64,000 nucleotides of DNA from Desulfoglaeba alkanexedens ALDC (GTDB lineage Bacteria; Desulfobacterota; Syntrophobacteria; Syntrophobacterales; DSM-9756). The position numbers were made by a program, and so were the translations under genes. The notes below the pieces were generated by a model. It saw only the letters and a program-made list of their open reading frames with translations, ran no database searches and had not been told where the DNA came from. Of this stretch, positions 27,121 through 35,248 are shown one piece after another (positions within the stretch are counted from its first letter, which is position 1; each line of letters starts with the position of its first letter). The stretch is taken from NCBI RefSeq assembly GCF_005377625.1, contig NZ_CP040098.1, forward strand, positions 1,178,001 to 1,242,000, written 5' to 3'.

Positions 27121-28980
27121 ATGAACCAAGTGCCGCAGAGTGGGGTCGTAGAGAGCGGCACGGGCAGGGATGCGCTTAAGGCTCCATGGCCCGCCGTTTC
27201 CACCGGCTTTCAGTCCTGTCTGGACAAAGCCGAAGAACATGCGGCGCATGCCAGCCTGTTGGACATCTTGAATCGGCGGCGCATCCAAACGGTCTTTCAA
27301 CCGATCTACAATCTCCATTCGGGTGAAATCTTCGCCTACGAAGCCCTCAGCCGGGTGGTGGGCCCTTCGCCTTTCCAGAACCCCGAGGCTTTGTTCAGGG
27401 CGGCTTCCCGGTTTGGGAAGACCCCGCAGTTGGAGGAGCTCTGTCTTCGAACCGCGTTGGACAGCGCCTTACGACAGGGGATCGATCAGCTGATTTGTTT
27501 GAACATCTGCCCTTCGCTGCTTCTGCAGGACCGAAATCCGCAGCGACTTTCGCCTCTTCTTGAGGAGCTGCACGCGGTCCGGGAAAAGATCGTGCTGGAA
27601 CTCACGGAACGCTTCTTTATTCGAAACGATTCCCTCTTTGTGGAAAACGTAAGATTTTATCAGGACCAAGGGTTTCGCATAGCCATCGACGATTTGGGCT
27701 GCGGCTTCACCGGCCTCAAGATGCTCGCTCAAATGGAACCCGCCATGGTGAAGATGGACCGGTTTCTCGTCTCCGACATCCAGGAGTCCACTCAGAAGCG
27801 GATGCTCCTCGAATCCCTCGTTTCTTTTTGTCATAAGATCAGCGCCATGGTGGTCGCCGAAGGCATTGAAACGGAAGCGGAACTGGACGTGCTCTTGGAC
27901 CTCCGCGTGGATTTCGGCCAGGGCTATCTGCTCGGCCGACCCGAAGCAGGACGCCAAACGTGCCCGGATGTGGTGCGCTCACGCATTATGGGACGCGGAA
28001 CCCTGCTCGCGGGCGAAAGATACCCGGACAACCACCTCGGCAGCCTCGCCGAACCGGTCGAACCGGCCGTCGGTTCCGACTGCGTCTCCAAGCTGGTCGA
28101 ACGTTTCGAAAGCAATGGAGATCTTTCGGCGATTCCCGTGGTCCAAGGAGACCGCCCGGTGGGCATCGTACACAGGATGAATCTATTTCAAATGCTGGGG
28201 CGGCGTTACGGCTACTCGCTCCACATGAACAAACCCGTACAGACCGTGATGGAACCCGCGCTGATCTTGGAATGGAACACCTTGCTCGACGATGTTTCGC
28301 GCACGGTCCTCCGCCGGGAGGAGCAAAACGTCTATGACGCGATGATCGTGGTCCGAGGCGGAGTGTACGTAGGCATCGTCAAGGTTTTCCGAATTTTGGA
28401 GGCCATAACGGAACAGAAGCTGCAAATGGCGCTCCAGGCGAATCCCCTCACAGGCCTTCCAGGAAACAATCTGATCAAGGAGGAAATCACGGGGCGCTTG
28501 GCTCGAAACGAGATCTTTGCGGTCCTGTATTTCGATTTGGATCATTTCAAGCCCTTCAATGATTGTTTCGGGTTCGACCACGGGGACCGGGTCATCCGGT
28601 TTCTCGGGAATTTCTTGAGGGAGCGGCTGAAACGATGGGATCAGAGGGCTTTTATCGGGCATGTGGGCGGAGACGACTTTGTGGCCGTCTGCCGCGCTCA
28701 AGGTGTGGAAGCATTTTGTCGGCAGTTTTTGCTGGAATTTGAGGCCGAGATCGCCTCGCTTCATGATCCCGCAACCGTCCAGCGCGGCTATTACACGGGG
28801 CTCGACCGGCATGGAAATCTTCAGGAGTTCCCGCTGCTCACTCTTTCCATCGCGATCCTGACCAATCAGCATCGCGTCTTCTCTTCTTACGGCCACTTGG
28901 TCTCGGTGGCCTCAGAAGTGAAAAAGAAGGCGAAGCAGATCCCCGGAAACAGCGTCTACACGGACCAGCGATGCAGTTGA
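27121..28980 (+). CDS. EAL-CBS-GGDEF cyclic-di-GMP protein
   Basis: 619 residues. EAL domain at about 55-280: QPIYNLHSGEIFAYEALSRV, LNICPS, LELTER, IAIDDLGCGFTGL, AEGIET and DFGQGYLLGRP; the second DD motif is intact, so phosphodiesterase activity is plausible. A pair of CBS-like modules (about 320-435) precedes a GGDEF domain at 440-600 with LTGLPGNN, LYFDLDHFKPFNDCFGFDHG and active-site sequence GGDDF. GGDDF is a conservative variant of GGDEF, leaving cyclase activity uncertain. Layout matches the known EAL-CBS-GGDEF architecture. No membrane segments. Not obviously co-transcribed with pst downstream. Confidence 0.92.
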   Translation: MNQVPQSGVVESGTGRDALKAPWPAVSTGFQSCLDKAEEHAAHASLLDILNRRRIQTVFQPIYNLHSGEIFAYEALSRVVGPSPFQNPEALFRAASRFGKTPQLEELCLRTALDSALRQGIDQLICLNICPSLLLQDRNPQRLSPLLEELHAVREKIVLELTERFFIRNDSLFVENVRFYQDQGFRIAIDDLGCGFTGLKMLAQMEPAMVKMDRFLVSDIQESTQKRMLLESLVSFCHKISAMVVAEGIETEAELDVLLDLRVDFGQGYLLGRPEAGRQTCPDVVRSRIMGRGTLLAGERYPDNHLGSLAEPVEPAVGSDCVSKLVERFESNGDLSAIPVVQGDRPVGIVHRMNLFQMLGRRYGYSLHMNKPVQTVMEPALILEWNTLLDDVSRTVLRREEQNVYDAMIVVRGGVYVGIVKVFRILEAITEQKLQMALQANPLTGLPGNNLIKEEITGRLARNEIFAVLYFDLDHFKPFNDCFGFDHGDRVIRFLGNFLRERLKRWDQRAFIGHVGGDDFVAVCRAQGVEAFCRQFLLEFEAEIASLHDPATVQRGYYTGLDRHGNLQEFPLLTLSIAILTNQHRVFSSYGHLVSVASEVKKKAKQIPGNSVYTDQRCS

Positions 28981-29008
28981 AACCCTATGGTTGCCGGGCG
29001 GCACAGGA

Positions 29009-29026
29009 ATGTAACATTAGCGTAAC
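29009..29026 (+). promoter_or_regulatory. Pho box upstream of pstC
   Basis: ATGTAAC-ATTA-GCGTAAC forms two 7-bp half-sites with a 4-bp spacer, the PhoB binding layout (consensus CTGTMAY repeated every 11 bp). A TATCTT at 29048-29053 could be the -10. It lies 152 bp before the pstC start, and pst operons are the classical PhoB target. Confidence 0.65.
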
Positions 29027-29177
29027 CCTACAACAACAACACGATTCTATCTTCAGGCTGCTCGGCACATGACGAGCACCCTCGAATCTTCTCCGAGTCG
29101 GTCGGAACGAAATGATAGTGTAACTCCTTGAAGGGACGGTTGGATTTCACCGGGAAATCCAGGTCGAAAGGAAACCG

Positions 29178-30566
29178 ATGTCACCGGCGTCGCTGCTTGT
29201 GGTTCTCCTGCTGCTCTCGTCATTCGCCTACTACTTGGGGCGCCGCCGGGCGTTTGCCGTAGCGGGCAAAATCGGCGGCAGCCGCCATTTGCATTCGCGC
29301 CCCACCTATTACGGCAGCCTGACGGCGCTTTCCTGTGCGGTTCCGGCCTTGCTCGTCTTCGGCGCCTGGATCGCTTTTGAAGACAACGTCATCACGAGCC
29401 TCGTTCTTTCCGATTTGCCCCAAAGCTTCAGAAATCTTCCGGAAGAACGGTTGAGTCTCGTGATCAATGACATCAGGAATCTCGTGAACGGCAATATCGT
29501 CTCCAGTCGGCCGGAGCCGAGCATCCTGACGGCCGCGGCACGGTACCGGGAGTACATGGACATCAGCCACAAGGCCTTGACGGCCTTTACGCTTTCCGCG
29601 GCAGGACTGTCCATGGTTGTCGTCGCGCGGCGCATTTCTCCGGCATTGCGTGCCAGAAACTACGTCGAACGAGCGCTTGTGGTGTTTTTGGTGGCATGTT
29701 CCACTCTTGCGATCTTCACCACCGTGGGGATCGTGTTTTCTGTGTTGTTCGAAGCCTTGCGCTTCTTCAAGGCGGTTCCTCTCAGCGAATTCCTTTTCGG
29801 CTTCCAGTGGAGCCCGCAGATCGCCATCCGCGCCGACCAAGTGGGGGCGTCGGGCGCTTTCGGGGCCGTTCCCGTATTCGTAGGGACGCTGCTCATCACA
29901 TTGATCGCCATGGTGGTGGCGGTTCCCATCGGGCTCTTTTCGGCCATCTATCTTTCCGAATATGCCCATCGGAAATTTCGCGACGTGGCAAAACCGCTCT
30001 TGGAAATCCTGGCTGGCATTCCCACCGTGGTTTACGGGTTCTTCGCCGCGTTGATGGTGGCACCTTTCGTGCGCCGAGCCGGTGAATATTTCGGGCTCGA
30101 CGTGGCTTCGGAAAGTGCCTTGGCGGCCGGTTTGGTTATGGGGATCATGATCATTCCCTTCGTCTCATCCCTTTCCGATGACGTGATCAACGCCGTCCCT
30201 CAGTCGCTCCGCGATGGTGCGTACAGCCTGGGGGCCACCCAGTCCGAAGCCATCAAGCATGTGGTACTCCCGGCGGCTCTGCCCGGTATCGTGGGCAGCA
30301 TTCTGCTCGCCGTCAGCCGAGCCATCGGAGAAACCATGATCGTTGTCATGGCTGCGGGACTTGCCGCCAACCTGACCCTCAACCCACTGAAAGCCGTGAC
30401 CACCGTGACCGTCCAGATCGTGACCCTGCTCGTCGGAGACCAGGAATTCGACAGCCCGAAAACCCTGGCCGCTTTTGCCTTGGGGCTGGTGCTCTTCCTG
30501 GTCACTTTGGTCCTGAACATCATCGCGCTTCACGTAGTGCGCCGCTACAGGGAACAGTATGAATAA
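29178..30566 (+). CDS. pstC: Phosphate ABC transporter permease PstC (long form)
   Basis: 462 residues from ATG 29178. The C-terminal ~290 residues are the standard permease core with FGAVPVFVGTLLITLIAMVV, EILAGIPTVVYGFFAALMVA and the EAA-type loop QSLRDGAYSLGATQSEAIKH followed by VVLPAALPGIVGSILLAVSR and AIGETMIVVMAAG. The first ~170 residues add two membrane segments and a periplasmic loop, as in other long PstC variants. Overlaps pstA by 8 bp. First gene of the operon, behind the Pho box at 29009. Confidence 0.93.
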   Translation: MSPASLLVVLLLLSSFAYYLGRRRAFAVAGKIGGSRHLHSRPTYYGSLTALSCAVPALLVFGAWIAFEDNVITSLVLSDLPQSFRNLPEERLSLVINDIRNLVNGNIVSSRPEPSILTAAARYREYMDISHKALTAFTLSAAGLSMVVVARRISPALRARNYVERALVVFLVACSTLAIFTTVGIVFSVLFEALRFFKAVPLSEFLFGFQWSPQIAIRADQVGASGAFGAVPVFVGTLLITLIAMVVAVPIGLFSAIYLSEYAHRKFRDVAKPLLEILAGIPTVVYGFFAALMVAPFVRRAGEYFGLDVASESALAAGLVMGIMIIPFVSSLSDDVINAVPQSLRDGAYSLGATQSEAIKHVVLPAALPGIVGSILLAVSRAIGETMIVVMAAGLAANLTLNPLKAVTTVTVQIVTLLVGDQEFDSPKTLAAFALGLVLFLVTLVLNIIALHVVRRYREQYE

Positions 30567-31860
30567 CGGCAGTGGTGAACGCCGCAACAATTCCGGTTCA
30601 CGTATCCGCACTATCGAGATTGTGAACCGAAGTCTTCCCGGACGATATCGGGCTGAGCGACGATTCCGCCTCTACGGGCTTCTGGCGGTGATCGCGAGCC
30701 TTACGTTCCTTTCGCTGCTGCTGGTCAGCATCTTTGTCAAAGGCTACACAGCGTTTTGGCAGACGGCTATTCGGTTGGACGTTACGTTCGATCCCGAGGT
30801 CTTTACGCCCAAGACGGTTCAGACAGCCGACTACCATGGGTTGGTGGCGCGGTCGTTGGGGGGGCTTTTTCCTGAAGTGGAGGGAAGGAGCGCCAGGAGA
30901 GAGCTGAATGCGCTGGTGAGTACCGGGGCGGTCTTCCAGTTGCGCCGATTGGCCATGGATAACCCCGAAGTCATCGGCCGGACCGTATCCGTGTGGGTGC
31001 CGGCTGACGACGACGTTGATATGTGGTTCAAAGGGCATTTTGACCAGGAAGGAGCAGCCGGGCGAGGGCGCCTTTCGGAACGCCAGGTGGCATGGCTCGA
31101 ACGGCTGGCCGCGGAACACAGGATCCAGAAGCGATTCAATCACAGCTTTTTCACCTCCGGTGACTCGAGAGAGCCTGAGCTCGCCGGCATTTGGGGCGCC
31201 GTGGTGGGTTCATTCTACACACTTATCGTAACGGCTGTTCTCTCCTTCCCCATCGGCGTAGCGGCGGCGATCTATTTGGAAGAATTCGCCTTCAAGAACC
31301 GATGGACCGACCTGATCGAAGTGAACATCAACAATTTGGCCGCCGTACCCTCCATCGTGTTCGGCCTCTTGGGGCTTGCCGTCTTTTTGAATTTGTTCGG
31401 GCTCCCGCGATCCGCACCCTTAGTGGGCGGCTTGGTGCTTTCCCTCATGACCCTTCCGGTGATCATCATCGCGAGCCGTGCGTCGTTGCAGTCGGTTCCT
31501 CCCTCGGTTCGCGAAGCGGCTTTGAGTGTGGGAGCTTCCAAAGTCCAAACGGTGATGCACCACGTGTTGCCTTTGGCGCTCCCAGGCATGCTTACCGGAG
31601 CCATCATCGGGATGGCGCGCGCTTTGGGTGAGACGGCGCCGCTTCTCATGATCGGGATGGTGGCGTTCATCGTGGATATTCCCCGGGGGTTCTACGATCC
31701 CGCCACCGTCTTGCCCGTCCAGATCTTTTTGTGGGCCGACAGTCCGGAACGCGCGTTCGTCGAACGGACCTCGGCGGCGATCGTTGTGCTGCTTGCCTTT
31801 TTGCTCCTCATGAATGCTGCGGCGGTCATCTTACGCAGGCGGTTCGAACGGAGGTGGTAA
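30559..31860 (+). CDS. pstA: Phosphate ABC transporter permease PstA (long form)
   Basis: 433 residues. Core permease domain in the C-terminal ~240 residues: ELAGIWGAVVGSFYTLIVTA, VNINNLAAVPSIVFGLLGLA, SVPPSVREAALSVGASKVQT, VMHHVLPLALPGMLTGAIIG and MARALGETAPLLMIG. A periplasmic domain of roughly 130 residues is inserted after the first membrane segment, as in long PstA variants. Translationally coupled to pstC. A 168-bp spacer with a long hairpin separates it from pstS. Confidence 0.93.
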   Translation: MNNGSGERRNNSGSRIRTIEIVNRSLPGRYRAERRFRLYGLLAVIASLTFLSLLLVSIFVKGYTAFWQTAIRLDVTFDPEVFTPKTVQTADYHGLVARSLGGLFPEVEGRSARRELNALVSTGAVFQLRRLAMDNPEVIGRTVSVWVPADDDVDMWFKGHFDQEGAAGRGRLSERQVAWLERLAAEHRIQKRFNHSFFTSGDSREPELAGIWGAVVGSFYTLIVTAVLSFPIGVAAAIYLEEFAFKNRWTDLIEVNINNLAAVPSIVFGLLGLAVFLNLFGLPRSAPLVGGLVLSLMTLPVIIIASRASLQSVPPSVREAALSVGASKVQTVMHHVLPLALPGMLTGAIIGMARALGETAPLLMIGMVAFIVDIPRGFYDPATVLPVQIFLWADSPERAFVERTSAAIVVLLAFLLLMNAAAVILRRRFERRW

Positions 31861-31874
31861 CTTAAAGTGTCGCG

Positions 31875-31967
31875 GATCGGCTCCTCGGCCCTCCCGCTCC
31901 GACGGGGCGATGCAACAGTGGGCCGGGGGCGGGCCGGCCCTTCGCGCGGTGTGAGGGGCCGAGCCGA
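31875..31967 (+). other. Long imperfect hairpin in the pstA-pstS spacer
   Basis: ATCGGCTCCTCGGCCCTC (from 31875) pairs with GAGGGGCCGAGCCGAT (ending near 31968) with a small bulge, enclosing another GC-rich inverted repeat near 31918-31940. There is no T-run, so it is more likely an mRNA-processing or stability element uncoupling high pstS expression from pstCA than a terminator. Confidence 0.5.
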
Positions 31968-32028
31968 TGGAGGTCGGAGAGGGTAAATCAGTTTGTGTTG
32001 AAACCAAACAAGAAAAGAAGGAGAAGAA

Positions 32029-33084
32029 ATGTTCAAGAAGACGTCTCTGTGGGTTGCTTTGGCACTTGTGTTGGGGTTGTCATTGATGGCTCAGGCTCAA
32101 TCGTCCAGGGATTACATCAGCATCGTGGGGTCGTCCACGGTCTATCCGTTTGCGACCGTTGTCGCTGAGCAGTTCGGAAAGACCACCCCCTTCAAGACCC
32201 CCAAGATCGAATCGACGGGCTCCGGCGGCGGTTTCAAACTCTTCTGCGCGGGTGTCGGGGTGGAACATCCGGACATCACCAACGCCTCCCGCCGGATGAA
32301 GAAGTCGGAATTCGATCAGTGTCAGGCGAACGGCGTAAAGGACATCGTAGAAGTCAAGATCGGCTACGACGGTATCGTGGTGGCCAATTCCAAAAGCGCG
32401 GAACCCTTCAAGTTGACCCGGAAGGATATTTTCCTCGCCTTGGCCAAACAGGTTCCCGATCCGAAGGGATCCAAGACCTTGGTTCCGAATCCTTACAAAA
32501 CGTGGAAAGACGTGAACCCCGCACTGCCGGCCAAGAAGATCGAGGTGCTCGGCCCGCCCCCCACCTCCGGTACTCGGGACGCCTTCTCCGAACTGGTGAT
32601 GGAAGCCGGCGCCAAGTCCTTTGATTGGATCGCTGCCATTAGGAACGAAGACAAGAAGCGGTTCAAGGCGATCGCCCACACCATTCGGGAAGATGGCGCC
32701 TACATCGAAGCCGGGGAGAACGACAACTTGATCGTTCAGAAACTGGTCGCCAACCCGGACGCCCTGGGGATCTTCGGGTTCAGCTTTCTCGACCAGAATA
32801 CCGACAAGATCCAGGGATCCTTCATCGAAGGCGTTCAGCCCACCTTCGAGGCGATCGCCAGCGGTGAGTATCCGGTTTCACGCCCGCTTTTCTTCTACGT
32901 GAAGAAGGCTCATGTTGACACGATTCCCGGGATTCGCGAATATCTCGCCGAATTCACCAGCGATAAGGCGTGGGGCCCCAACGGCTACCTGTCGGAAAAG
33001 GGACTGATCCCCATGCCGGACGATGAACGGGCCAAGTTCGCCGAAACCGCGAAAGAACTGCGTCCGCTGAAATCGATCGACTAA
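32029..33084 (+). CDS. pstS: Phosphate-binding periplasmic protein PstS
   Basis: 351 residues from ATG 32029 with AAGGAGAAG upstream. Sec signal peptide MFKKTSLWVALALVLGLSLM ending AQA near residue 22. PBP-like family motifs: ISIVGSSTVYPFATVVAEQF, ESTGSGGGFKLFCAGVGVEH, ITNASRRMKKSEF, KIGYDGIVVANS, PPTSGTRDAFSELVMEAGAK and FGFSFLDQN. The TGSGGG and SGTRD loops are the phosphate contacts. Unusually placed after pstA rather than leading the operon. Confidence 0.95.
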   Translation: MFKKTSLWVALALVLGLSLMAQAQSSRDYISIVGSSTVYPFATVVAEQFGKTTPFKTPKIESTGSGGGFKLFCAGVGVEHPDITNASRRMKKSEFDQCQANGVKDIVEVKIGYDGIVVANSKSAEPFKLTRKDIFLALAKQVPDPKGSKTLVPNPYKTWKDVNPALPAKKIEVLGPPPTSGTRDAFSELVMEAGAKSFDWIAAIRNEDKKRFKAIAHTIREDGAYIEAGENDNLIVQKLVANPDALGIFGFSFLDQNTDKIQGSFIEGVQPTFEAIASGEYPVSRPLFFYVKKAHVDTIPGIREYLAEFTSDKAWGPNGYLSEKGLIPMPDDERAKFAETAKELRPLKSID

Positions 33085-33224
33085 CGGATTCCGAGGCGGG
33101 AAGCCGGTGGCCGCCGCCGCCGGCTCTCCGCCGGGTTCTGTGATGCAATGTTCGCATGAGGGGCTACAGCTTTTGGAGCCCGTCGTCAGTGTAGATCGGC
33201 GGGATTGGGTCCAGAGAGGGACAA

Positions 33225-33541
33225 GGGTGCAGATCTTTTGCTTCTTGTTCCCAAGCTCCAGCTTGGGAACACATCTGTGCAGAAGCTCCAGCTTCGGTGA
33301 TGCCGTTCCCAAGCCAGAGCTTGGAACGAGGGGAAACATCACTTCGAGATCCTGGCGAGCTCCCTAGAAAGACAGCGCGTTTCAGCTGTAGCAGGAGGGA
33401 AGCTGGAGCTTCCCGGGCAGGGCGTTCCCAAGCTGGAGCTTGGGAACGAGGGGAAACGGAGCTGATGCGCTTGCTGCTTCAAGGCCATCTGGATCTACCT
33501 CAGAGGCTCACCCTGGATGTCGTTCTAAAAGATCCGCACCC
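33225..33541 (+). mobile_element. 317-bp MITE between pstS and pstB, with perfect 9-bp target duplication
   Basis: Terminal inverted repeats GGGTGCAGATCTTTT (33225-33239) and AAAAGATCCGCACCC (33527-33541) differ at one position. The element is bracketed by the exact direct repeat GAGGGACAA at 33216-33224 and 33542-33550. Inside are several TTCCCAAGCT palindromes. No transposase. Relative to the 198-bp copy at 60105-60302 it has an extra ~120-bp internal segment (about 33310-33440). The remainder of the 33085-33639 spacer has no gene. Confidence 0.9.
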
Positions 33542-33639
33542 GAGGGACAACAATTCCATCAGAAAGTACAGAGCCCATGCTCGATGCCTTAAACAAGATG
33601 CCGAAAACGAACCACCACGTCAGGGAAGAGCGGTCGCAA

Positions 33640-34467
33640 ATGGTGGGTACCTCAAGAGCCCTTAGGACGTCCAGGGAGGTTCGAGAAACGGTCGGAGAGC
33701 CGTTTCACGAGGATCCTCGGATGACGTGCCGAAACGTCGACGTGTTCTACGGAGACAAGCAGGCACTCCGAAACATCTCTTTGGACATCGGACGCAACCA
33801 GGTGATCGCGATGATCGGGCCCTCGGGCTGCGGCAAATCGACCTTCCTGCGATGCCTCAATCGCATGAACGACACCATCGAAGGGTGCCGCGTGACAGGC
33901 CGCATCACTCTTGACGGCAAAGATATCTACGACAAGAGCGTGGACGTTGTGTCGCTCCGAGCCCAAGTGGGCATGGTGTTCCAGAAGCCGAACCCGTTTC
34001 CCAAATCCATCTACGAAAACGTGGCCTACGGCCCGAAGATTCACGGCCTGGCGGAAACGCGTCGAGAACTGGACGAGATCGTCGAGACGTCCTTGCGAAA
34101 GGCTGGGCTCTGGGACGAGGTCAAAGACCGGCTCCAAGAACCGGGAACCAGCCTTTCCGGAGGCCAGCAGCAGCGCCTGTGCATCGCGCGCACCATCGCT
34201 GTTAGCCCTGAGGTGATCCTCATGGACGAACCCTGTTCCGCTCTCGATCCCATCGCCACGGCCGTCATCGAAGACCTCATCGACGAACTCAAACAACAGT
34301 ATTCCATCGCCATCGTCACCCATTCCATGCAGCAAGCGTCGAGGGTCTCCCAACGCACCGCGTTTTTTCACTTGGGCGATTTGATCGAAGTCGGACCCAC
34401 CGCTGTGATCTTTACCAATCCCCGCCACGAGCTCACGGAAGATTACATCACCGGCCGTTTCGGCTGA
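33640..34467 (+). CDS. pstB: Phosphate ABC transporter ATP-binding protein PstB
   Basis: 275 residues if started at ATG 33640, which has GGGAAGAG 9 bp upstream; in-frame ATGs at 33577 and 33598 lack ribosome sites and lie next to the MITE. Core motifs: [18 protein letters not shown], Walker [27 protein letters not shown] (PstB-specific), [47 protein letters not shown] and [20 protein letters not shown]. Family-typical C-terminus ending in DYITGRFG. Phosphate uptake ATPase, coupled to phoU 36 bp on. Confidence 0.95.
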   Translation: MVGTSRALRTSREVRETVGEPFHEDPRMTCRNVDVFYGDKQALRNISLDIGRNQVIAMIGPSGCGKSTFLRCLNRMNDTIEGCRVTGRITLDGKDIYDKSVDVVSLRAQVGMVFQKPNPFPKSIYENVAYGPKIHGLAETRRELDEIVETSLRKAGLWDEVKDRLQEPGTSLSGGQQQRLCIARTIAVSPEVILMDEPCSALDPIATAVIEDLIDELKQQYSIAIVTHSMQQASRVSQRTAFFHLGDLIEVGPTAVIFTNPRHELTEDYITGRFG

Positions 34468-34503
34468 TTCCTTTACTTTACCGAGAGATCCCACAGGAAA
34501 GAC

Positions 34504-35178
34504 ATGCCGCAACCGCATATCGTCCGCTCCTACGAAGAAGAACTGGAACGACTGAAAGACAAGGTTCTGGAACTGGCCGAGGAGTGCGAAGCTCAACTAC
34601 AGCGGGCGCTGTCGGCCCTCCAAGAGCACAATGAGGTTTTGGCGAGGGACATCATTCGATCTGACGAAAGGATCGACGCCCTCCAACGGGCCGTCGACGA
34701 CTTCACGGTGAGGCTACTCGCCATGCGACAACCAGTGGCCGTAGACCTTCGAAACATCGTGGCGGCCTTAAAAATGGCCGCCGATCTCGAACGTATCGCC
34801 GATTATGCAGCCAACATCGCCCGGCATGTCTCAGACCTGGGCCCGGGGGACGCCTTGCCGCCCATTTCGACGGTCATTCGGATGATCGAAACCGCCCAGA
34901 GAATGCTTTCCGATGTCCTGCAGGCCTACCGCCGGCTGGATCTGGAGAAAGCCGTTGCCGTCTGGCACGCCGACGAGGAGCTGGACCGGATGTACACCCG
35001 GCTCCTGGAGGAAGTGCGATTGGTTCTCGAAAAAGACGATGCGCGGTTTCGGGCCGCAACGGGCCTGATCTTCCTCGGACGCTGCTGCGAACGCATCGGC
35101 GATCACGTAAAAAACCTCGCCGAAAACGTTCACTTCATTGTGACCGGGGCCGCCTACGCGGGGCACCCTGCCGCGTGA
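34504..35178 (+). CDS. phoU: Phosphate-signalling complex protein PhoU
   Basis: 224 residues, two PhoU three-helix bundles. Metal-binding motif repeats: AALKMAADLERIADYAANIA (about 88-107) and LIFLGRCCERIGDHVKNLAE (about 190-209). Starts SYEEELERLKDKVLELAEEC as usual. Negative regulator linking Pst transport to the PhoR/PhoB phosphorelay. Last gene of the operon; no phoR or phoB lies in this window. Confidence 0.95.
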   Translation: MPQPHIVRSYEEELERLKDKVLELAEECEAQLQRALSALQEHNEVLARDIIRSDERIDALQRAVDDFTVRLLAMRQPVAVDLRNIVAALKMAADLERIADYAANIARHVSDLGPGDALPPISTVIRMIETAQRMLSDVLQAYRRLDLEKAVAVWHADEELDRMYTRLLEEVRLVLEKDDARFRAATGLIFLGRCCERIGDHVKNLAENVHFIVTGAAYAGHPAA

Positions 35179-35248
35179 TGTGCCGGCTGAGAACCGAGCC
35201 GTCCCATTCAAGAAACCCGCTCCACCGAGCCCGATACACATCTTTAGC

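Noticed and set aside
33107-33367. Short peptides containing the PSSSLGTQLC type sequence (also near 11043, 45899 and 59972)
   Set aside because: They are translations of the TTCCCAAGCT palindromic repeats, not genes.
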